A DNA stretch of 64,000 nucleotides, taken from the NCBI GenBank assembly GCA_000818945.1, contig KN805398.1:194016-258015 (forward strand), given 5' to 3'. Of the stretch, positions 48,100 to 58,800 are shown piece by piece; position 1 is the first letter of the stretch, and every line of letters starts with the position of its first letter. The notes under the pieces were generated by a model, which saw only the letters and a program-made list of their open reading frames with translations, was not told where the DNA came from and did no database searches. The DNA comes from Schizochytrium sp. CCTCC M209059 (Eukaryota > Sar > Bigyra > Thraustochytrida > Thraustochytriidae). Position numbers and translations under genes: made by a program.

Positions 48100-48178
48100 G
48101 GCCTGATGACCGAGCGGTTAAGGTGCCACGTTAAGGCCGTGGTTCGAAAGAGCGTGGGTTCGAGTCCCACTCAGGTCA
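48100..48178 (+). tRNA. trnL-AAG: tRNA-Leu (anticodon AAG), copy 3
   Basis: Identical over 79 nt to copies 1 and 2. Eight T residues at 48184-48191 provide a terminator. The 5' flank ACCAACAACA resembles that of copy 2. Confidence 0.95.
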
Positions 48179-48996
48179 AGCGATTTTTTTTCCCGGGGGG
48201 ATGCATACTGCTTGGTTGCGCCCGGCCCAGGCAAGACACGGTTTCCTGAAGGAAGGATATCATACACGACAAACGACGAACGAGGTATTGTGCTGTCTTG
48301 ATCTTCATTTTTGGCCTGAGCGATACTAGCTAGGCCTTTGCGTTCTCAAAGGAGCCCATCTAAATCTCGACCTGAACGTGCTCGTGAACAGCTACTCTAT
48401 GTCGCGTCGTTGAACTCGGACATGCAGAAGACGAAGAAGGCATTGTTTGTTTTTCAGCACACTGGTCGTATTCTCTGCCTCAACTGATTTGCCTGATTTA
48501 CGAGAGATTTCAAGCATTGAACAGCCTGCTGATCAGTCAGTGGCTACTTACATGGTCTACGAGCCCCATCTGACGAGTCGTTAGTTAGTCCATCTGGTCA
48601 GATGACATGAAGGCCGAGCAAGCAAGAAACGTTTACGCGCAACGACATGAGCTCTATCGGCCCCAAACGCTGCAGCGGGGGCCAATGAAGTCTGCAAGAA
48701 TTCTTGCACAACCTGCTTGTGCAGAAGTGCTTCGGTGGAAAAAACGTAAAAACGTTGGCGAGACTCATCGGCGTGGCGGTCGTTAGGTCGTGCACGTCCT
48801 CGACGGCTTCCTCGCACTCGCCTTGTTCGAAACGGTTCGCCCTTCCGACTCGTAGTTTGTGGTACTTGTACCACCAGCCAGCGCACCTTCCCGCCTTTTC
48901 ATGATTTGCGTGCGCTTGATGCTCATGTTCGTTCATATCTTGTCGTCGCTGCGCTCGCATTCCACACTTTCGTGAATCACACGGTAGCTGATTTGT

Positions 48997-49054
48997 GACT
49001 GTTCGTGATTGGCTGTTCGTGAGACGAACAGTCGCGGCTAAGTTAGCCGCGACT
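48997..49054. repeat. Two overlapping hairpin-forming inverted repeats
   Basis: Arms GACTGTTCGT (48997-49006) and ACGAACAGTC (49024-49033) are perfect complements. Overlapping it, AGTCGCGGCTAA (49030-49041) and TTAGCCGCGACT (49043-49054) are perfect 12-bp complements with a one-base spacer. The shared AGTC makes the two structures mutually exclusive. Confidence 0.85.
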
Positions 49055-49117
49055 AGGCCTAGGTAGTCGCAATTTTATTTCACTGTTCAATGCGTTTTAA
49101 ATTTGTCGAAAGTGGCA

Positions 49118-49234
49118 TTCTACGCAATGGTCTCCAACAAAGCTGACGTTCTGCGCAATGGTTTCCAACAAAGTTACAACGATCACCAAGAAATTCGTCC
49201 AAAATGCCATTTTGCGCAATGGTCACCAAAATTT
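49118..49234. repeat. Three imperfect direct repeats of GCGCAATGGTNNCCAACAAAG
   Basis: Copies at 49118-49148, 49149-49181 and 49210-49234; the first two are directly adjacent and about 31-33 bases long, the third is truncated. No coding potential is shared. Confidence 0.8.
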
Positions 49235-49795
49235 CTGAGCGTACATCGTGTTTACTTGCGCTGTGATTTCTCTCCATGATACGCACACGCATGAAATTCG
49301 TGATATTGAGCGAGGAAGAACACATTGAGCGAAAGGGAACAGTAACGACTCAAAAATGATGTCGAATGCTTCACGCTATCAGAAACCAAGCATGAACATG
49401 TTGGAGCGGATCGACGTCATTGCAAGAACTTCCACTACCAAATCGATACCGGCTACTTCGACCTTGTGCCTGGGTACGCTCCGTTAGAACATGAGAGGGT
49501 TGTCGTGACCTCAAGCTCTGTCCCCTTAGCATATGCAAGGGCGTGTTATTCGGGGGATACTTGAACTCTTATTGATGTCACGCGGGAGGCCGTCCGTACC
49601 CGGGCACTCACCTGCAAACAACGAGCATGATAGGTCCTCTAAACTTGGTTCTCCGGTTGCTGCTTTCCAAGAGAAAATGCGTTTGTCGTGCGCGTAAGTG
49701 CAGGTCTTGCTGCTCTTTTTTTTTCTTTTTTTTTTTCCAGTCGCCGCGCGCGCCCTTGCCGGCGAAACTGCCCTGCTCCTCGTCTCCCACCAGCA

Positions 49796-49867
49796 GGCCT
49801 GATGACCGAGCGGTTAAGGTGCCACGTTAAGGCCGTGGTTCGAAAGAGCGTAGTCCCACTCAGGTCA
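49796..49867 (+). pseudogene. tRNA-Leu(AAG) pseudogene (7-nt deletion in T arm)
   Basis: Identical to copies 1-3 from the acceptor through the variable arm, but GGGTTCG is missing from the T arm (GAGCGTAGTCCCACT instead of GAGCGTGGGTTCGAGTCCCACT). The deletion removes most of the T stem/loop and the Pol III B box, so neither folding nor transcription should work. A T-run at 49879-49884 remains. Confidence 0.9.
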
Positions 49868-50304
49868 GTGAACTATTATTTTTTCGTAGCGAATTTTTTT
49901 TTGCCGTTCGTCCCTGAGACTCGCCGTCGCTTCCAACACGAGGTTACGCACCCCGTGCCGCGAACACCCGCGAGGCCGAGACGCGTAGCCTTTCCTTCCG
50001 CCTGTTCCACCGCCGCCGGCCGGATCCTCCGAGCTAGCTCCTCCTCCCCCGCGAACTTGAACCAGCCTCCTGCTCCGGTTCCGCTTCCGGTTCCGCTTCC
50101 CCTCCGATCAGTGGTCGATCGATCAGCGAGCGAGCGAGCGAGCTCTACTTTTTTCACTTGCGCTGTGCGTGCACTGCAGTGCAGAAGATCAAGACCGCAC
50201 CCACCGTGTCCGCGCGTGCTTCTTCTGTCGAACGAGGATCCCGGCACCGACCACGACCGCGACCGCTTCTCCTCTCCGTCCGGAGCCCGGCGCAGCGACC
50301 GAAC

Positions 50305-50371
50305 GAGAGCAGAGCAGAGCAGAGCAGAGCAGAGCAGAGCAGAGCAGAGCAGAGCAGAGCAGAGCAGAGCA
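50305..50371. repeat. (AGAGC)n pentanucleotide array
   Basis: About 13 perfect AGAGC units. Confidence 0.95.
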
Positions 50372-51800
50372 GTGAGCGTGCGGGTTCTCACGCGCGAAAG
50401 CGAGCAAGCTATGCTGGCTTCTCTCCTTCGCAACTGCACCTTGCGCGCCAACCAACCAGCACCTTCTGTCGCGGCAGTTTCCTCTGCGTTCACAGTCAGA
50501 AAGTAGTACTCTGGGGTTTAGGACACGCCCAAACCGACCTGCCCTGGCCACTGCCCTGGCCACTGCCACTGGCACTGCTGCTGGCTGATTTTTATCGCTT
50601 CCTCCCTCTACACAGTGGACGCTCTGCTGTGGCACTGGCAGCGACGAGAGGACTGGCACGCTCTCTCGCAGCGGGCGAGCGAGCGTGCTGCGTCGGCGGC
50701 AGCGTGCGGCCGAAAGCGTGGCACGAGTCGGCACGCCGCGGCACGACGCGACCGGTGCTCAGCCTCCGCCTCTCGCCGGCACCAGGGCCTCGGCCCCGGC
50801 TGGCTTCCCCTCGCTCGCCCTGACCGTGAGTTACACGCACACTCCCGCACACAACTCCCTACACACTCGCGCACGCGCGGCCGCGACACGAGATCGTGAC
50901 GCGAAAACCCGCCTCGGCGCGGCGCGGCGCGGCTCGGCGCGGCGGCCCTTCTTCAGCTTGACCTCGAGCTTGACCTCGAGCTTGACCTCGAGCTTGACTG
51001 ACGTCGGCCTTATCGTCCGTCTACGTATCTGTCTTTTTGCCTTTTTTGCCTTTTTTGTCTTTTTGCATTTTTGTCTTTTTGCCTTTTTGTCTTTTTGCCT
51101 TTTTGTCTTTTTGTCTGTCTTTTCAAGTTGTCTGCGTCGGCACGGCCCGCCGCGCCTCGCGCTCGGGTCGCCCTGCCCGCTGCTGCGCGATGAGCGTCGC
51201 CCCGGTCCTCAGGCCGGCGGCTGCGCCTCCCTCCGCGCAGCTTCGCGGGGCCCAGGGCACCCGCGGTGCGTGTCTCGCGGGGGAGGGCCACCCGCGCGGT
51301 CGGTCCTGAATGCAGGCTGGTCGGCCAGCCAGCCATCGCAGGCCGGCCTCGTTCGGCCGCTCGAACGAACGCGCCCCGCGCCGCGGCCCTGCGCTTCGCG
51401 TCGCGGCCCTCTCCTTGCGCCCGCCCGGCCGCGCCCTCGAACGCGGCGCGCGCCTGCGCCCGAGCTCAGAGCCCAGAGCGCTCGGAGCTCGAGCGCCTGG
51501 AGCTCGAGCGCCTCTCGCCTCGCGCATCGCCGGGCCTGCCTGCCTCGAAGCCTGTCTGCCTGCGTCGAAGCCTGCCTGCGTCGAAGCCTGGCTGCCTGCC
51601 TGCGTCGAAGCTCGCTCCGGACGGCCTGCGAACCCTTCCTGGGACTTGCGTGGCTCGCGCGGCGGCCGGGCGAGCGCGGTTCGCTGGCCGGAGGGGCGGC
51701 GATCGATCGTCCCGTGGAGGGAGAGCGTACAGAAAGATAACGCGCGGGCGGGCTTCGAGGGCTCGAGCGAGGAGGAGGACCCGGCCTCAGGGTGCAGTTG

Positions 51801-51802
<2 letters not shown>

Positions 51803-51842
<40 letters not shown>
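51803..51842. repeat. (GGCT)n tetranucleotide array
   Basis: About ten perfect CTGG units. Confidence 0.9.
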
Positions 51843-52603
51843 GCCGGCACGCGTCCGCTGCGTCCACGCGTCGCGTCGCGAGGCGCCGCGGAAAGGAGCG
51901 GCAGGCAAGGGGCGGCAGGCGAGCAGGCGAAGAGGCGAGGCGGGTGCCCCCGCAGAGGCCCGCTGCAGCACGCCGGCCCTGCTCGCAGTCCCCTCCCGCA
52001 AATTACACAGCTGTGACCTCCTGCGCCCCCACGCGCGCTGTGCGGGCGGCGCCGTGCTAGTTTCCCCGGGACGCCGACGCCGCGTCCCCCCGCGGCCGCC
52101 GCGTCGGCCCCACAGCCGACGCCCCGTCTCTACGCCGAGGGGGCGCTGCGGGCCTTAGGGATCAATAAATCACCGCTACCGGTGTCGCATAAAGGCCGGG
52201 ATCAACCTCCCCTCGCGCGCCTGCTTCTGCCGCCCCGGCTGAGAGCGCGTGGCCCTGCCTGCCCCGCGGCCGCCCAAGCAAACGCCTCGCGGCCGCCGCG
52301 CCGCCCGGGCAGCGCAGCGCAGCGCAGAGCACAGCAGATCCCAGCGCAGATCCCAGCAGCAGAGCGGCGCCGCGTACTTCGCTCGACATCTCGCCCATCG
52401 CCGACGATCGCAACGCCTCCCGGCGGCGCTTCCGAGCGAGGCCGCGCGTGGCCACAGCGCAGCGCAGCGCAGCACGGCGCAGCACGGCGCAGCAGAGCGC
52501 AGCGCAGCTCAGCAAAGCTCGGTCAGACGAAGCGGGAGCACAAGGGCCTCGCGCAGGGCGGCCGTGCACCCGCGCGGCGCAGACTCCGCGCGAGCGAGGC
52601 CAC

Positions 52604-52657
52604 CAAGCTCAAACTCAAGCTCAAGCTCAAGCTCAAGCTCAAGCTCAAGCTCGAGCT
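52604..52657. repeat. (AAGCTC)n hexanucleotide array
   Basis: About nine near-perfect CAAGCT units. Confidence 0.9.
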
Positions 52658-53478
52658 TGCGATCTGCTCGCTCGCTCGCTCGCGGCCCTCGGGCCCCGGC
52701 TTTCTCCCTCTGCGCGCGAGGCCGTCCGTCCGGGCAGGCGCAGCGCCACGCAGCGCCACGCAGCGCCACGCAGGAGCCGCGCTGCGTGGGCCTAGCGAGC
52801 GAGCGAGCGAGGGAGCGAGGAGCGAGGAGCGAGGGAGGCAGGGAAGGCGAGGCCGCGCGCGCGTGCTGCGGCGCCGGGGCTCCAGCACGCAGAGGCGGGA
52901 GCGGGCGCGGCGCCTGCTCAGAGCAGGCGCCAGGCGCCAGGCGCCAGGCGCCGCCAGGCGCGAGCGGGTGGACGGCGGAGAGCAGTCTGCCTTCCCCGCG
53001 CGCGGCGCGTCGCTCCCCGCGCCGCTCGGCGAGGCGAGGCGACACGTGCGGCTGCTGGGGGCTGGCTAGCGAGCAGGCGAGCGCCAACGTCAAGCACCCT
53101 CCGGAGGGCGACTGCCTGGCTGCCTCGCGGCGAGCGCGGCGCCAAAGGTGGCTCGGACGTTGACGCTGCTCCGTCTTGTGCGACTCCCTCGGTCGCGGTG
53201 GTCGGGGTCGTGGTCATCGATCGGCCCATCTGGGCACTCTTTCTTGCCCGTCGGGGCTGTTTCCGTCTCCGCCAAGCTGCGTCGCTTCGTTGGGGACTCG
53301 TCGCTCGCTTGGCGCGGGTCATCACATCGTCACAAAGGAGGAGCCCGTTTGCCTGCGACCGTCTGCCAAATAACGTCGCAGACCGGCAACGTCTCGGAGG
53401 ACATCAATCACTTACGAGGAGAGGAAGGTCGCGAAACGTAGACCTCGTCCACAGGGGTGGCTGGCTCTCCCACAAACA

Positions 53479-54137
53479 ATGAGCTCGCGACGCCAGAGCA
53501 AAGCAAAAGCGAGCTCGCGCGACAAAGTCAAAGGTCGCCAGCAGCACCAGCAGCACCAGCACCAGCACCAGCAGCCACTCAAACCCCCAGCACAGACGCA
53601 GCCTGCAACGGCGCAGGCCTCACAACCTCTGCCGGGGTCATCAATACCCCCATCCCCATTTCAACTTCAGGTACCTCAGAACGCAGCTTCTTTTGCTCAG
53701 GTGCGAGCCGAGGGCGATCGAGCGCTCTTCTCGGGCCAGCCTGGCGCACCATCCTCGCCATCGGGGTTTGGCGATGATGCTTTCGCTAGTGCTGGCTCTG
53801 GGCAGCAGTACCCGGCCCCTGCATGGGCTGTACAGGGTGCAGTGATGCGCTCTGTCTCAGCCAATACGTCAACATCCTCGTCTTCATCGTCATCAAACTC
53901 GAATTCTCAGTCTTCTTTCTCCAACACAGGGCTCTCGTCCATTTCTGGTCTATCTGCACTTCAAACGCCACCTATGCAAGAGTATGTCAAGGCAGTATCG
54001 CGGGCTCGGCCACCGCCTGCACCGTTTTCTTCTCCAGCAGCTGCCAAAGACTCAAGCTCTTCGGGCCAGTTTCAACAACAACAGGCTCCCCAAACTGCTC
54101 TTGGAAGTAATAGCAGTAGTACTAGTAGTAGTAGTAG

Positions 54138-54192
<55 letters not shown>

Positions 54193-55275
54193 GGCGATGA
54201 CAATAGCGGGAGCGACAATAGCGGAAGTGACAACAGCGGTAGAAAGAGTGGAGGCGGGAAAAGCGGCGAGAGCGAGAATAGTCGCTCCAGCAGTGCTTGG
54301 GGTAACCTTTTGCTTCCCCAAGGGATCGGTCCGTCCACCGGAATGAGCATGCAGTTCTTGGAGTCTGACTTGCCTATTTCTAGTGCCAAAGCAGCTCAAG
54401 ATCATCATCATCAACAACAAGAACAACAACAACAATACGACAGAGGCCATACACCTCAATTTCCTTTGTTTGCGACATCTGTCTCGACCTTTGTTGCACG
54501 AGATTACAGCCAAAGCTCCACGAATGAAAGAGTTGTTGGATCGATTTCTTCTTCTTCGTCGTCGTCGTCGAGTTCTTCCTCACGCGCGCCAGACACCACA
54601 GCCCATGCCCAAAACAGCGCGTATCCCGCCGGAACGCCGCATTCACCAGCCAAGTATTTCCCCACCACTCGTCAGTTCGGCATCGTCGCGCTTACCCCGC
54701 AACGCAAGGTACAACAACTCGAGTTCGTGCTGGGCGCCTACGTCATCGATTTGCCCTCGCAAAATACCTTTTACCTATGCGTCTTTATTGAGGGTGGCGT
54801 CTTTGTCGAAGTCACTAGGACCGACATTGATGGTGCCACAATACTCGCCAAAGGTGCAATCATGCCTGGCAAACCAGGAAAGTGGTGGAGAATTCGACTT
54901 GACGTCAAGGTCCCCACAGGGACTCCCGAACAGGACCCCGCCGCGGTTGCGCGGGAAGAGGCGGAGTGTCCGTCTTTCATCGTGCGCTACTACACATGCT
55001 CGGGTAAAGTCGGCGCTCCACCACGCGCGGACCCCACGCCAGAGTATGTGGCCAAACAGACGGCCTCACGCGTCAAGCGCGTTCTTCACCCTGTTGTCAG
55101 CGCCACGGATCTCCGCTATGAGACTGCGTCGAGATGCCGTCGAGCAGCGACACCATTTGCGCTACAGACCATAAAATACATGACATCGATGCAGCGGAAT
55201 CGCCTCACCAGGGCCGAATCAAATGCAGTTCGGAGCGATCGCCGCGCTCCCAAGCCACATTTTGCGCGAAAATGA
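53479..55275 (+). CDS. Hypothetical Ser/Gln-rich protein with a conserved-looking C-terminal domain
   Basis: 598 residues from the ATG at 53479. I do not recognise it. Residues 1-380 are disordered: Gln/His runs, then long Ser runs encoded by AGT/AGC microsatellites (54108-54192), a Gly/Asp/Asn/Ser acidic patch and a second Ser run. Residues about 390-510 look like a folded beta-rich domain: RQFGIVALTPQRKVQQLEFV, LGAYVIDLPSQNTFYLCVFI and KWWRIRLDVKVPTGT, plus two cysteines in CPSFIVRYYTC. The C-terminal 90 residues are basic. Composition outside the runs supports a real gene; a regulatory or nuclear role is a guess from the disordered, basic character. It converges on the Pumilio gene. Confidence 0.7.
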
Positions 55276-55801
55276 CGTCGATTTACTTTTTACGAGCAAG
55301 CTTCCTTATTGAGGCTGGCTGCTTGCCCTTTACCCACACCCGTGCATGCCTGCGCGTTTCAATGGGGCGGGCGTTCGAAAGGCAAGACCTGGGCGAAAGG
55401 GTTCATGTACATTGCCCGCCATCATCATTTCTAACGAGAAAAAGTCCAATCGATTCACAACATCAACATTCATAGCAGTTATCCCTCCCCCACAACAAGA
55501 GATATCAATTGAGGGAACCTGAGGCCAATGTCTCGAGCCTCGCGATTTGCGCAAGAACCTGAGGCCCCACTTGCGGCCCAGCATCGTATACTTTTATTCA
55601 TTTCCTTTTACTTTTTTTTTCACTTGTTGTCATCATCGTCATCATTCATCAGTCACACGAGGCCAGACGGCCATGCGACAAGTTGAGCAATAAAGTGCAC
55701 ATTGCTATGAGAACGTGCTGTAAGAGAGTCAGTGTGCGCAAGGTGGGAGTAGCATTGGGTGAGAAAAGAAAATGGCCAAAAAGAGGGTCACGCGCGCGCT
55801 T
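55276..55801. other. Convergent 3' spacer
   Basis: 526 bases between converging stops. It includes AATAAA-like AGCAATAAAG at 55687-55696 on the plus strand, a plausible polyadenylation signal for the hypothetical gene. A TTTTTTTT run lies at 55612-55620. No gene seen. Confidence 0.45.
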
Positions 55802-58800
55802 CTAGTGGTTGTTGTGGTTGTTGTTGTTGTTGTTGTTGTTGTTGCCTCTAGACCTACGCTTGCTGGCGCTGTTTCTGCCGCTACGACTCTGCCGATGGTG
55901 CTCGTTGTTGGAGTGGCCACCGCCGCCACCATTGCCGCCTCCCGGAGTGCTCCCACCATTTCCACTTCCGCCGCCACCGCCACCGCCGCCGCCACCAGAG
56001 ACCCGATTGATGTGCAGCAAAATATGGCGTCCATAGGTAAAGCGTTGCAAAAGTTCTGCGCGCTGGTGAATCTCGCCACTAAGCCGCTCTCGCAAAGCCC
56101 CCTGGCTACGGTCAAACGCGCGCTGCACCACAAAGTTCGCATAAGGATCCTGCATGAGCATGAGCAGGTTGTCATCGCCAATGTGCTGCGCCGACGACGT
56201 GCGCGATCTCGATCCACCACGACGATCGCTCGTGGTCGATGCATCTTGCGAATGCGAGGAGCTCAACAGCTCGTTCGACTTGGACAGATTCTTGCCCGTG
56301 GGCTCAATCAGCTGCGAAACGAGACGCTCCACCTGCTTGGGCTTGGCGCAAGCCAAACACTTTTCCACGAGATGGCTCGAGAATTTTAGCATCGAGAGCT
56401 CCACGACATTGGCTGCAACATAGGCCTGAACCATTTCCTGGTGCCGAGACTCGCCATGCATAAGAAGGTGCTGCAGCACAAAATTGGCGTGCTGATCCTT
56501 GGCGAGCTCTTCCTGGGAGGTGGCCAACTGTGCAAAGATCGATCTCATGGCAGCGCTGCGCTCCTCGTCGCAGTCGTCAAGAACAGAAAGCACAAGACGG
56601 TACGAATGTGCGTGCTTGGAAAGTGCCACAAAGTCGAGGTCCACCGCCCGCTCGGCAGCTGACAATAGCGCAGCGGTAGACGGCGCGCCGTTCCCGGGCT
56701 TCTCCTCGGGCCCGCCGCGCTTGCGCCGCTCCTTCTCCTCTTCCAGAACAATAGCCATGACCTTTTGGATGCAATGCGTCGCGAAAGAATTTCTCGCAGC
56801 CTCGCCCAAGGACTCGGGGCTTAGGACCAGCTCGCCAAGCAGCTCGTTGCGAAGGCTGATGGTCAGGAGCGTAATGGCGCGCTGCACGACTCGCGTCCCA
56901 TGCGCGTTGGAAGACAGGTCCATCATGTGACCCTTCATACACAGACCGATCTTTTCACGCGCGTCCGTGGGCGAATGTTCCAAGAAATTCTGGACCACAT
57001 AATTTCCAAAGGTGTCCTGCATCAGCGTCACGGCATTTGTGCAAATCTCGTCAACAAGTTGCCGCTTCACATCGTCCGAAGCCGATTCGTTGAGGTACTG
57101 CAAGAAGCGGGAACCGGCTGCGTCGCGCGCAAACTCCACAACATGGCCCTTGAGCTCATCTGCACTGGGCTGTGTCCCGGAAGCCCGATACTCGAGCAGG
57201 GCGACGCATGAGTTTCGGTTGTTGCTATTGTTGCTATTGTTGTTGCTGTTGTTATTGTTGTTGGCGCCGCCGCCGCTACCTCCCGTGTTACCCATTCCGC
57301 CATTACCATTCCCAGATACACCGCCAGCCTTGGTGCGATGCGCGGGCCCGACATTGTGTCGACGGTCGCTGTGATGCTGCGCGTTGCGATGGAGAGCCAT
57401 AGACCCAAATCCGCCCGCGTTACCTCCGCCGGCACCGCCTTGACCTCCACCCATCATGTCGCCTCCCAAGCGCGATCCCCGACCGTGAGCCTGAAGCCCC
57501 GGAGACGGCGGAGGTGATCCCACGCCAGACATGCCATGGCCCATTCCGGCGCCCATGGACATTCCTGGCGGGAGATAGCCTGGTCCGCCGCCACCGCCGC
57601 CAGAAGGTGTCGGATAGTAGTTCCCGGAGTACATCCAAGGCTGAGGCATCATGTGCGACTGTGAAGGGTGGTGCATCATGAGGTCTGACGGGCCCTGCGG
57701 AGGTTGGCCAGCCATGCCTGAATAGTGCATATTCATGTTCATGTTCATCATGGAAGATGAAGGGCCAGGGTTGTACGCTCCCGTTGCGTACATTCCATTG
57801 GCGTTAGGATAGATATTTTGCATTTGCTGGTGTTGCTGGTGTTGTTGCTGCTGTTGCTGATGGTGGTGCAAGTGCGAGGTGTGGGACCCGTGCCCTCCAT
57901 TGCCACTTCCACCGCTGCCACCATGGCCCATCATCATTTGCGAATTTGCGTACTGTTGATGCATGCGATCATGGTGGCTGTGCATCTGCTGGTAGTGTTC
58001 AGCATCTTCGTTGTATCTGTGGTCATTCGCACTCTGCTGGTGGGGCTGGTGCTGATGCTGGCTGCCCAAGCCGCGAGTGCTTCCCTGCAGCTCGCCATCT
58101 TCAGCGCCACTTCGGTTATGACTATTTACTGCGCCCGCCAATGGAGAGCCCGAGGGTGAACCAACACCGTTGTTCTCCTTTGGACGAGCAAAGATCTCAC
58201 GGAACGAATCGAACTGCTCCGCCTGAAGCCCCGGCACATTACCATTCACGTCGCGCATGCGCAAAAAAGCCGCGCTGCTATCCGCAGGAGGCGTCGCTGA
58301 AGAACCGGAGCGATCCGGGAGATCCCACTTGGGAAAAGGCGTACCAGCTTCGTAATCGCCGGGCCCAATTCCGAACGGCGCATACCCTGCCGCAGCCGTG
58401 TGCGTATGGGAACGGCGATGCTTTGACGGCGACGGGCGAAAGACCGAGTCGTTAAAGATGTTGATCTCCTTGTCCTCTTTGCCCGGATGCCCTTGAGTGA
58501 TGTCGCCGCCGCTGTCGTCGCCGTTTCCTCGCCTGACAACGTTTCCGCCGTCCCCGCCGTCGAGACCAGACATGGCATGGTCACGACTGCCGACGGGAGC
58601 GTCCAGCAAAGCATCAGAGAGGGAAAGAGATGCAGTCAGTGTAGAGATGTCAAAGTCATCCGCGAGCGAGCTCGAGGGCGACCCCATCGTTGCACTGCGA
58701 CGATGACCTCCTGCTCCTGCTCCTCCTCCTCCTCCAGGAGATGCGGTGCCGCGCCCTGCTTGCGATGGAGATACCGAGGCCGTGCTCGAGGACGATGATG

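Larger units (their letters stand above)
48179..49795. other. Gene-free region between tRNA copies 3 and 4
   Basis: 1.6 kb of moderate GC, without a supported gene. It holds a cluster of inverted repeats at 48997-49054 and three direct repeats of a 31-base element at 49118-49234, each listed separately. T-rich runs lie at 49708-49740. Confidence 0.55.
49868..53478. other. 3.6-kb GC-rich, low-complexity gene-free region
   Basis: No gene supported. It contains an (AGAGC)n array at about 50305-50371, a 12-bp repeat CTTGACCTCGAG at about 50954-50998, a pyrimidine repeat (GCCTTTTTGTCTTTTT) at about 51030-51118, (GGCT)n at about 51803-51842, (AAGCTC)n at about 52604-52657, (CAGCGCCACG)n at about 52739-52773 and (CAGGCGC)n at about 52920-52956. 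Long open frames exist in four or more frames at once over 51.1-53.1 kb, all Arg/Ala/Gly-rich, as expected from stop-poor GC-rich DNA. Confidence 0.6.

Noticed and set aside
47697..48178. Regularly repeated 79-bp sequence as a CRISPR-like array
   Set aside because: Each repeat folds as a complete tRNA-Leu with A and B boxes and a T-run terminator, and the spacings are unequal.
51123..53163. Several overlapping 200-300-codon frames on both strands
   Set aside because: They coexist in four or more frames, are Arg/Ala/Gly/Pro-rich and follow the tandem repeats; typical chance frames in GC-rich DNA.
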